A stretch of DNA of 64,000 bases from Tetragonia tetragonoides (taxonomy: Eukaryota; Streptophyta; Magnoliopsida; Caryophyllales; Aizoaceae): assembly GCA_038025085.1 (NCBI GenBank), contig CM076143.1, positions 32,882,501-32,946,500 on the forward strand. Direction: 5' to 3'. Below are positions 55,164-64,000 of the stretch, one piece after another (the stretch's first letter is position 1; each line of letters starts with the position of its first letter). The translations under genes and the position numbers were made by a program. The notes under the pieces are model-generated. The model searched no databases and was not told where the DNA came from. It worked only from the letters and a program-made list of their open reading frames with translations.

Positions 55164-55459
55164 TTTATTTAAGAGGGTGAGACTCGAAAGTCAAGTTTGC
55201 ATAATTGTTTAATTTCATGTTCCATATATTGCATCATGTGCATGGTCTTTGTCACAACCTTTTGACCCTTATCGACCCTCGAGGAAGTTTGTGTCGTAAC
55301 TCGTAGACAAACCGTATATCTAAAGGAATATAGAGTTGTCCTATCGTGCAAACCGACGCTTCCTCACCCATGACTCATCGACTCTTGTTGGTGAAAAAGA
55401 ATTACAATTGAACTTAAACTTACCTAAACCCCCAGCTTCCAAATTTTCTACAAGGACTC
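55164..55459 (+). other. Internal remnant of Tat-type element and duplicated LTR tail
   Basis: Short internal piece, then at 55417-55459 a stretch (CTAAACCCCCAGCTTCCAAA…) that repeats 55067-55108 near the LTR end. Chromovirus copy 2 begins right there. No gene. Confidence 0.5.
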
Positions 55460-55787
55460 TGATACCCCAATATTTTCTATAATTATAATATAGATTTATA
55501 ATTCATTTATAAATAGTTTCGGATATTTAAATCGTATATTTATTTAACGATTCGATTTACTCAAATTAAGCCATAATAATATTAATTATTATTACGGAAA
55601 TTTCGGGATTTATAATTATCAAACTGAGGGATTTAGTTAAAATGGTTTTGTATATGAATAAGGCTTATTCATATTGTTTTAATTGGTTTTACTTAGCATT
55701 TAATTAGTTTTAAGTGTTTTCAATTAGTAATTAAATCAGAAAATAGTCCTAATTCTAGTAGGGTTTGACTTTTCTTGACTAAGCACC

Positions 55788-55795
55788 TATATAAG
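55788..55795 (+). promoter_or_regulatory. TATA box of chromovirus LTR, copy 2
   Basis: CACCTATATAAGC; the shared stretch CAGTTTACAAAACTGA, itself an inverted repeat around the likely RNA start, lies about 30 bases further. The minus-strand LTR has TATATAAA at the aligned place. Confidence 0.65.
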
Positions 55796-57606
55796 CTAAG
55801 AGATGGGTCAGTTGATCAGTTTACAAAACTGAGCCAAAAGCCCCAATTCTCTTCTCTCTCCCTCTCACGCTATTCTCTCTCTCTTTTCTCTCTCTCCACC
55901 GCACACCTCTCTCTCTCTCCCCCTGTTGTCGCCGGCCACCAGGCCAGCACCGCCCCCTCTTGCTCCCGCCGGTGAGCCGCTCTTCCACCTTTCCTTATTT
56001 CTCTCTCTTTTCCTTTCTCTCTCCCTGTACTCTGTTTTCCCACTCCCCTGTTTTCGTCGAGGCGCGACTGTCGCGCCACCGCCGTGCCTCCAGGCCGCGC
56101 TTGGGTGGTTGCCGGCGAGTGGCCGACGCGACGGGACCTTGCCCGTCGCTCATCCCCCTCTCAGTCGCTCTCTCTCTCCCTCGCAAACTCTCTCTCTCTC
56201 GCGATCTCTCTCACTCTCTCTCTCCTCCGTCGCCGGTGCTCCGGCGAGCTACCGCCGACCATGGTGGTCGGTGGGTGGTGGTCTTGGTGATGGGCTAGGT
56301 CGTGGGTCCCCATGCTAGGTGTATCACGGCCTAGACTCGAAAAATCGATTAGGGTTTCGTTTAATATTTTCGTTTTTAATTAATTTCGTATTTTCAGTAT
56401 TTTTCAATAATTATTTTTATTTTTCTGTACTCGTTCAGAGTCCGAATCCGGATTTTCAAAAGCCTAGATTGGTCGGAATAAATCAAAGAATTTAATAAAA
56501 ATATTAGTTTACAGTTTCAGTACTGTTTGGATTTTCGTATTTATTAATTATGTCTAGGTAATTGTTTTTAATTAGGACCAAATGGACAAGCGTGATCGGG
56601 TTGTGATTAGCCAAGTTACCTACTGCTTAGTGAGCGTTTGTTAGATAAGAGATTTTGCCTACCTCTTTCCAAAGCCCCATCAAAACTATTTTGATGTGTT
56701 ATGTGCCAATTGATTATTAATGTGAATTTAATATGCGAAGCATGATTAAATTATATCGTCATTAATTATAAGAATTTGAAATATATTCTTCGCTGTAAAT
56801 ATGATTTATATTGAGTATGATAAGTTTATAAAGTTTTGTTAATTAATTAGTTCATATGCTAATTAGTGTTTAATTATGGCGATGTTGAATTTCTAATATT
56901 ATTATGATACAATAATATGTGTTATTTGGAATGGGATATTATTGAGTGCTAATGAACACCTACTATTATATTGGATGGTTTATTTGTGAAAGTGTAATTT
57001 TTGGATATCATGATTTACTGCCGAAGTGCTGCCGAAATTTCGTTAGACATATATGAGCATGACTATTGTTAATAAGCCCTTATGTCGTAATCGTCGTTAT
57101 TATTATTCATTATCATGAGCATGAAATGAAGTAGTATGTCGTGGTCTCGTTGCACCACTAGGTCAATCAATGCAAGTATGTGAATCGAATTAAAAATGAG
57201 AATAAGACTCCTAATGGATCCCTAGGAGTAGTCGAGCTATCGAGACTTATCTAATTGATATAGTCTAGGGATGCGTGATTCCCAAGTTACTTTTATGGAC
57301 ACCTCATAGTGTGTTCGGGACGGATCATTCCCCATTGTTTAATTCTCTACATATCGATTATTATGTTAGAGGTAGTGTGAGTATACACTAGCGCAAGTCC
57401 ATGGCATGTCTATATCTATCTATGAACAGTATGGGTAATCGCTGTTCTATTCGCTCTCTTATCTCTCTAATCAAGATGGTTTATCTATTTGTGTTCGAAT
57501 GATCACTAAAGCAAGAATTGCATGTAATTGAATATCGAGTATGCGTGTGCTTGATTGTATGACTACTTATGCATGCAAATGAATTTCAATGATTCTTCTA
57601 AAACTC

Positions 57607-57614
57607 AGGTAAGG
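57607..57614 (+). promoter_or_regulatory. Candidate splice donor in LTR copy 2 (AG|GTAAGG)
   Basis: AAAACTCAG|GTAAGGTTTGCG. It is the best donor consensus in the LTR and is kept in all four copies. Acceptor-like TTTTGTAG|ATG at 58277-58279 and TTCTCAG at 59948 would remove 0.67 or 2.3 kb. Confidence 0.45.
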
Positions 57615-58090
57615 TTTGCGAAAGTGTTTTTACTGGGTATGGACGACGTTTATTTAGTTTATCTGATTTTTGTTTTCTTTTGTTTCTTCTCTTTTTCTTC
57701 TGTACCTTGTTTCCGTCACGGAAACCAAAGTGCAGATGTAGCTGAGTGAGGACGGTTTGCTAGAAGGTTGAATGTGGGCTGTTTGTTTAGAACTATGGAT
57801 TTATTGGTTACCTTCGATTATTTGGGGTTTTGGTTTGTGTCCTTGAAGGCAAAGTTATAATAAAACTATAATGGACTTAAGACCGCTGGATAGACAACTC
57901 TGATATTTATGTTTAATTTGTTTAGATGCTTCCTTTGATACCTAGTTTTCCTTTCTGCTTAGCATTTACTCCTTTACGATAAATGTTGCAGTAACTACCC
58001 TTGGGTCTGTGACGGTTTGGCGGTGTCGAGTCGTGTATAGCGACGTCGATAGTTCCCGGGAAATCGTTGCGAATTCGGGGGTGTTAAAAA

Positions 58091-58102
58091 TGGTATCAGA
58101 GC
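58091..58102 (+). promoter_or_regulatory. Primer binding site, initiator tRNA-Met, copy 2
   Basis: TGGTATCAGAGC two to three bases after the LTR end, as in copy 1. Confidence 0.95.
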
Positions 58103-58278
58103 CTAGGTTTAAAAGGTTGCATAGGTTTAATAAATGAATTAATAAATATTAGTTTCATTTTTGAAAAAATAAAATATAATTAAAGCCGTTGAGCGTAGTA
58201 GTCCTAGAAGATAGGAATTACTTGAAATCACCTTAATTGTGATTTAAATGTTCTTATTGCTTGATTGCCCTTTTGTAG

Positions 58279-59271
58279 ATGGCAATTACTCGTTTGACCA
58301 CGATGAAGTCGACTAGAGGTAGAAAACAACGAGCGATGATTGTTGCACTCGAGAACGAGGTGGAGTATGTAGACATCTCCGATAGTGAGCCTACACACGG
58401 CGAGCGTGACGAGGCCGCGACTGCCCTTGTGGCGCAAGGCAATGGCGCGCACGAGGTGATCCAACCCGCGCCTGATGCTCGTGACGATGACGTTCCAATA
58501 GAGCCTAATCACGACTTGGATGCTAACGAGGATCTTGATCCTGAAGAGGAACCTACCGAGTCCGAACCTGAGGCTGACGATGCTCCTGTTGACGAGCCAA
58601 GTGTTGAGCCTAACTCTGTGGAACTAGAGATGCGTTTCGATTATGGAGCTGGAGTCCCTGATTCACCTAGCATGCCAAACTTAGAGGATATTGGTGATGC
58701 AAGCGGCAACAACTCTGTACCTCCTTCGCCTACTGCTGATGTGTCTCCTCCTGTGGAGCCTTTCTTTGCCACTGATGCCGAGCTAGATGACATCCATGCC
58801 TACATTGATCGTGCATTCACTACGATCGAGCGCTACGAATATGAGAATCGTACGAGGATACACCAAGGTTTCTGGGTAGAACTCTTACTAGCTGGCTTAC
58901 CCAACCTATATCCTTGGAGAGGTCTCAAGGAGAAGTATGATGATGTGGTACTGAGGAGTGGCTACATCAACGATGGGAAGTATGGCAAAGGCAATCGTTG
59001 AGCACTGACTTTTCAAGGTGTTGGCAATGAGCTATGTTTGTCTGAGTTCGAGTGGAAGGTAAATCACGTTCTAGTGCCTGCTCCAAAGGACATCTATGAA
59101 AGCTGCTGGTCTAAGAAGCGCAAACTTGTGGATAACTTTAGAAGGCGCTTCATGCCTCAAAAGTTTAGAGGTGACGAGCATCCTTACACTCCATGTAGGG
59201 AAGTGAAGCCAATGAGGGATGATGATGATGATACACCTCCTGGATCGAAGCATAACCCAGTTGCTGTTTAG
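58279..59271 (+). pseudogene. Pre-gag extra ORF of chromovirus, copy 2 (one internal stop)
   Basis: About 330 codons, starting at an ATG directly after TTTTGTAG. The acidic N-terminal half (EEEPTESEPEADDAP and similar) is probably disordered; the conserved C-terminal half shares VEPFFATDAEL, TTIERY, GLKEKYD, EFEWKVN, VLVPAP, RFMPQKF and PYTPC with copy 1. A TGA at 58999-59001 interrupts it where copy 1 has TGG. Copy 1's own stop is elsewhere, so the ancestral frame was open. Family unknown to me. A Gag-accessory, nucleic-acid-binding or chromatin-targeting role is possible but without evidence. Confidence 0.72.
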
Positions 59272-59274
59272 ATA

Positions 59275-59958
59275 TTTTGTTGATTAGAGTAGTTGTTTTG
59301 TTTAGAAACATTATTCCACTTTCGTGATGGCCTTGCGTGGTCAAGTTTGATGATGGTGTGTAGTTGCCTAAGCAACAATTATTTTTGACTCTTATCTATT
59401 TTGCAATCTATCCTATTGCAAAAGTATTTCATTTGATTATATGAAAGTCATTATGATTTGTGTATATCATTGTGTGTCACATATTTGCATGATTGACCAA
59501 AAGCATGATTGCTATCTCTTATCGTCGTGACATGATGGGAAATCCATGTCGAAATTATGGCAAAATTTTTGTTGAGCATTATCAACTCTCTTGTGAGCCA
59601 AGTGCTAAAGCATATCAATATGATTAAGTGTGATTATCTATTTCCCTACTAAAATAGTATGGAGCCTCTTTATGTGCATTATGAACATCTTTGTCTATTT
59701 ATGTGAAACCTACATGTCTAAAGTGTATTGTATGCCTATCGAACAATTACGCATGAGAACTGAGAACAATAAAGCAAGTATGTTGCTTAGACCTACGATG
59801 TAAGGTCGATCATCGAAACTTATATGCTATATGCTAAATGTCAAGAGAAAGGTTTCAATTACAACCTACTTCTCTCAATTAGACCTTAATGGGTCGAGAT
59901 GTGCAAATTGTGTGAATGGTGTTCATACCATTACTTTTATATTCTCAGATTCGCGAAA
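59275..59958 (+). other. Intron-like spacer before gag, copy 2
   Basis: Collinear with 2286-2981: both share GATGGCC(C/T)TGCGTGGTCAA, ACATGATGGGAAATCCATGT and GACCTACNATGTAAGGTCGAT. It ends TTATATTCTCAG, 10 bases before the gag ATG. Confidence 0.45.
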
Positions 59959-61050
59959 ATGTCAACTAACGCCGATAGAATCGCTAGACTCAAGGATGGT
60001 CTGACCGATGTGGTCAAGATCATGGCACAACTAATGGCATGCCAAGAAGAGATGGAAACCGCACAAGCCTCTGCAGCGCGTAGTTTTCGAGATTTTGACG
60101 CTCTTAAACCTCGTACGTTCGAAGGTGGTGCCGATCCAACAAAGCTGGAGACTTGGATCATCGAGTTCGAGAAGTTGTTTCTGGCTACAAATCGGCCTCA
60201 CAACATGAAAGTTAGCTCTACGACGTACTATCTGAAGGGCGAAGCTAACAAGTGGTGGAACGATATGAAAACTGATTTACTTGCAACGCCGAACTTTAAC
60301 TGGGATCGTTTTAAGGTAGCCATTCGTGCTAGATTTTATCCTAGTGCTCTACGACGCCTGAAGCAGCGTGAGTTTGAAGGGTTAAGCCAAGACAAGCTGT
60401 CTGTGGCCGACTATGCTGCCAAGTTCAACGAGCTTGCTATTTTTGCTCCAAATCTGCTGACAACTGAAGCTGAGCGAATCGAAAGGTTCGAGGAAGGACT
60501 GAAATGGGATATTCAACGTTTTGTCGCTGAACAATCTATCACTTTTCAGGAATCCTGTGACAAGGCCCTTAACCAGGAGAGGATTGTTGGACGTCATGAC
60601 ACGCAATTGGGAAAGAACAAGCGCGACGAAGGCAATCCATCACAATCGAATAACAGCGACAAGAGGCCAAGACCGAATGGCAACAACAGTCATCGAGCTA
60701 CAATAATAGCCAGAAGGAATACGCCTTGTACTCGCTGTAACAAGACGCATGCCGATAAGAACTGTCGAGGTGACGTGTTGCAATGCTATGAGTGCAACAA
60801 ACCAGGTCACAAAGCTTCTGAATGTTAGAGCCGAGGTAGGAATGGTAATGGGCAGAACCGCGATAACAACTACAATCGTGGTGGGAATAACAATGGCTAT
60901 CGTGGTAATGGTGGTAACTACTGTGGAAACGGGGGTTACAACAACAACAACAACCGCAACAATGTTGCTCCTGCTGTGAACAACCAAGTTCAAGCTCCTG
61001 CTACTGCTAATCCCGCGCCGAACAACAACAACAACAACAATAGAGGGGTT
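59959..61050 (+). pseudogene. gag: gag, chromovirus copy 2 (stop after zinc knuckle)
   Basis: MSTNADRIARLKDG, FRDFDALKPRTFEGGADP, TYYLKGEANKWW and KLSVADYAAKFNELAIF mark the gag domain; the CCHC knuckle CYECNKPGHKASEC is complete. A TAG at 60826-60828 follows, where copy 1 has TGG. The same frame then continues through an Asn/Gly-rich linker into protease, so gag and pol were one frame broken by this stop. The ATG at 59959 was preferred over the in-frame one at 59899 because it aligns with copy 1. Confidence 0.88.
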
Positions 61051-61650
61051 AATGGTAGAATCTTTCTGATGAATCGCAATGAAGCAGAAGCAAACCCGAA
61101 CGTGATCGCTGGTACTTTTCTTGTTCATTCTTTTCCCGCTTTTGTTTTGTTTGATAGTGGTGCGATGCATTCTATACTTTCTAAGTGCTTTGCATATAAG
61201 ATAGGATTAGAACCTAGTTCTGTGTATAGTGCAAATATGAGGATGCCAGATGGATCGATCACTAAGTGTAAAGCGTTGTATGAAAAGTGTCCGGTTAGGA
61301 TAGCTAGTTCCGATTTACCCACGGATTTGATCCAGATGGATTTGAAGGACTTTGATGTGATATTGGGAATGGATTGGTTAGCCAAGTATAGGGCTAAGTT
61401 AGAGTGCTTTGAACAACGCGTTTCTTTGCGAGAACCTAAAGGTAAGAGGATCACTTACCGAGGAGTAGTGGTCAAGCCTAAACTGAAGGTGATGGCTACT
61501 ATGAAGGTTAAAGAGTGCGTGACTAAAGGTGAAGCGATTTACCTTTGTCATGTGGTGAACACGAGCCGCGAGACGGAAGCTTCTCAACCTATTCCTGTAG
61601 TTTCCGAGTATGCTAACGTGTTTCCCGAAGAGATTCCCGGAATGCCTCCA
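61051..61650 (+). pseudogene. pol: Protease region of pol, copy 2
   Basis: [20 protein letters not shown] leads to the intact active-site motif D-S-G-A, then [20 protein letters not shown], the usual second conserved block. No break in this part. It is inside the frame that runs from 60829 to 62010. Confidence 0.85.
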
Positions 61651-62960
61651 CAACGCATTATCGATTTTATGATCGAGCTTGCTCCAGGTTCTGCACCAAT
61701 CTCAAAATCACCGTATCGTATGGCACCTGCTGAGATGAAGGAACTGAAAACACAACTTGAAGATTTGTTACGAAAGGGATACATACGTCCGATTGTATCG
61801 CCTTGGGGTGCTCCTGTTTTGTTTGTACGGAAGAAGGATGGTAGTATGAGACTGTGCATTGACTATCGCGAGTTAAACAAGATTACAATCAAGAATAGAT
61901 ACCCACTTCCCCGAATTGAAGATCTGTTTGACCAACTACGTGGTGCGTCAATTTTCTCAAAGATAGACCTGCGATCAGGATACCATCAGTTGAGGATCTC
62001 TGAAGCCTGAAATTGCGATGACAGCGTTTAGGACGAGGTATGGGCACTAGGAGTTCACTGTGAGGCCTTTTCGTTTGACAAATGCGCCTGCAAAGTTTAT
62101 GGACTTGATGAACCGTACGTTACAGCCTTACCTAGATCCAGTTTATTGTAGTCTTTATCGATGATATTCTGGTTTACTCGAAGAACGCCGAGGAGCATGA
62201 GCAACATCTACGTACTGTTTTGGAGATTCTGCGAAGACATCAACTTTACGCCAAGTGACAGTGACCGAAGTTGGAAGTTTTCTTGGACTTGCTGGATATT
62301 ATAGACGATTTGTAGAAGGTTTCTCAAAGATTGCGCAACCAATCACGAATTTGATGAAGAAAACGACAAAGTTTGTATGGTCCGACTAGTGTGAGATTGC
62401 TTTCCAAGAGTTGAAAAAACGTCTTACACGTGCACCTATTTTGACATTGCCATCCGAAACTGAAGGATATGAGGTCTACAGTGACACGTCTATGCATGGC
62501 TTAGGGTGTGTTTTGATGCAACAAGGAAAGGTCGTGGCTTACGCCTCAGGACAACTGAAGAAGCATGAAGACAACTATCCTACGCACGATCTAGAACTTG
62601 CTGCTGTCGTATTTGCATTGAAGATTTGGCGACATTACCTGTATGGTTCCGCAGTCAAGATATTTACTGATCACAAGAATCTCAAGTATATCTTTACAGA
62701 GAAAGAGTTGAACATGCGCCAAAGGAGATGGCTAGAACTTCTGACGGAGTACGACATTGATATCCAGTACCATGAGGGTAAAGTGAATGTAGTCGCTGAT
62801 GCTTTGAGTAGGAAGACTCGACATTCATTAAACACTGCTTTAGTGCCTCCTAAGGAGATCATACGTGACTTGCGAAGTCTCGAGGTGGAGATTGTGTTTC
62901 AAGGTGACGTTCAATGCACCTTAGCACATATGACTGTTCGACCAACACTGCTTGAAGAGA
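61651..62960 (+). pseudogene. pol: Reverse transcriptase and RNase H of pol, copy 2, broken
   Basis: RT blocks up to [14 protein letters not shown] are in frame. An extra base near 61998 gives a stop at 62008-62010. Further on, the catalytic FIDDILVYS is readable, with another frame change just before it. At about 62256 roughly 115 bases of RT connection region are missing compared with copy 1 (5348-5466). RNase H follows from 62411 ([22 protein letters not shown]) after a TAG near 62388. Confidence 0.86.
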
Positions 62961-62989
62961 TCAAAGATAAACAAAGTGGTGATGAGGAT

Positions 62990-64000
62990 CTTCAGCGGAT
63001 TCTAAACCACAAAGACAAGGGTAGGTCCGAGGACTTCACTTTGGGCCAAGATGGAATTATGAGATTTCGAGAACGTGTTTGCGTACCCAATGACCCAGAT
63101 ATCAAAAGTCAGATTCTGGGTGAAGCTCATAATACACCGTATTCTGTACATTCTGGTGGAGATAAGCTTTACAAAGATCTTCACCAAGTGTTCTGATGGA
63201 AAGGTATGAAACAAGATGTCGCTGAGTTCATAGCGAAGTGTTTGACATGTCAGAAAGTCAAGATCGAGCACAAGAGACCGGGTGGAATGGTACAATCACT
63301 GGAAGTTCCGACTTGGAAATGGAATTCTATTTCTATGGATTTTGTCATGGGTTTACCTTTGACAGAAAAGAATAACAACGCCATTTGGGTGGTTGTAGAT
63401 CGCTTGATGAAGGTTGCATGATTCATCCCTATGCACGACACGTGGGAGATGGAGAAACTGGCTGACGCGTACGTCAAGGAGGTCATGAGACTTCATGGTG
63501 TACCTGAAGATATTGTTTCTGATAGAGACACGAGATTTCTCTCTAACTTTTGGCAGAAATTACAAGAAGCTTTTGGAAGCAAATTGAAGTTTAGTACCGC
63601 TTTTCATCCTGCAGCAGATGGCCAGACGGAAAGGACAATCCAGACTCTAGAGGATATGCTTCGAGCGTGTGCCCTCGAATACCAAGGTTCGTGGGATAAA
63701 CATATTCCGTTGATCGAATTTTCTTACAACAACAGCTATCAGTCAAGCATTGATCGAGCGCCATATGAAGCCTTGTATGGTAGGAAGTGTAGATCGCCTG
63801 TATGTTGGAACGACATTAGCGAGACTGCAGTTTTGGGTCCTGATATGATCCAGCAGACTGTCGACATTGTGAAGGTGATTCAGACAAAGATGCGAAGTGC
63901 ACAAGATTGCCAGAAATCATATGCAGATAGAGGTCGTAGACCTGAAGAATTTGAGGTGGGAAGCAAGGTACTTTTGCGAGTATCTCCTACCAAGAGTGTT
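62990..64000 (+). pseudogene. pol: Integrase of pol, copy 2, two stops, cut by window end
   Basis: Zinc-binding part [14 protein letters not shown] and CLTCQ; core with [23 protein letters not shown] and GQTERTIQTLED, so all three acidic residues remain; then YGRKCRSP. A TGA at 63194-63196 (copy 1: TGG) and a TGA at 63419-63421 (copy 1: CGA) interrupt one continuous frame. The window ends in the GPY/F region, so I cannot say whether a chromodomain follows. Confidence 0.87.

Larger units (their letters stand above)
55460..58088 (+). repeat. 5' LTR of chromovirus copy 2, full length
   Basis: Starts TGATACCCCAATATTTTC and ends GGGGGTGTTAAA (CA in copy 1), about 2.6 kb. TATA box at 55788-55795, CT-rich leader to about 56240, splice-donor-like CAG|GTAAGG at 57607. 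Open frames in the leader are of low complexity (Ser/Leu- or Arg/Glu-rich) and differ from the minus-strand LTR. Confidence 0.9.
55460..64000 (+). mobile_element. Ty3/gypsy chromovirus (Tekay/Del-like), copy 2, continues past window
   Basis: Full 5' LTR (55460-58088), Met primer site, pre-gag ORF, gag-pol, cut by the window end within integrase. Same family as copy 1. Copy 2 keeps the protease DSG and RT FIDD motifs that copy 1 lost, but has its own stops, insertions and a deletion in RT. The two copies have mostly different lesions, so they decayed separately. Confidence 0.9.

Overview
This is a gene-poor stretch of nuclear plant DNA made almost entirely of decayed mobile elements nested into decayed ribosomal DNA. 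The plant origin is shown by plant-type Ty3/gypsy chromovirus and Tat-lineage retrotransposons with initiator-Met, Asp-like and Arg-like primer sites, a CACTA transposon, a plant L1-type LINE, a plant mobile domain (PMD) gene, and rRNA that reads like a eudicot 5.8S-ITS2-25S unit. I cannot name the species. I see no intact host protein gene and no 18S rRNA.

Layout. 1-8021: chromovirus (Tekay/Del-like) copy 1 with an extra ORF before gag, ending in a truncated LTR that abuts a 25S rRNA fragment. 8022-16500: two degenerate rDNA pieces, namely a 25S 3' end plus intergenic spacer (IGS), then a 5.8S fragment, ITS2, a 25S pseudogene and a second IGS. 16704-19226: minus-strand chromovirus LTR. 19227-31257: remains of a large minus-strand Tat-lineage element (integrase at its right end, LTR at its left). 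Between integrase and polypurine tract it carries two plus-strand multi-exon genes: a PMD gene split by a 2.4 kb solo LTR, and a gene resembling DUF7745 proteins. 31258-41221: a second minus-strand gypsy element, its 3' LTR split by another solo LTR and its 3' region split by a 5.1 kb CACTA element that itself holds a SINE piece and a hAT-type MITE. 41225-46857: three LTRs in tandem separated only by a 20-bp primer-site spacer, then a leader. 46861-50590: minus-strand LINE, 3'-truncated. 50593-53794: IGS remnants, one interrupted by a Mutator-like element. 53795-55459: plus-strand Tat-type LTR with primer site. 55460-64000: chromovirus copy 2, again with the pre-gag ORF, running off the window.

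How the parts relate. IGS pieces touch the edges of many elements, so an old rDNA spacer appears to have been the landing ground. Most coding regions carry stops and frameshifts, several from TGG to TAG or TGA, as expected after cytosine methylation and deamination.

The most interesting signals are: (1) the Tat-type element with two antisense genes, (2) arrays of roughly 21-bp palindromic units just upstream of four different promoters (two LTRs and both antisense genes), (3) the conserved pre-gag ORF of the chromovirus, with splice-like signals in the LTR and before both ORFs, and (4) the LTR-primer-site-LTR tandem.
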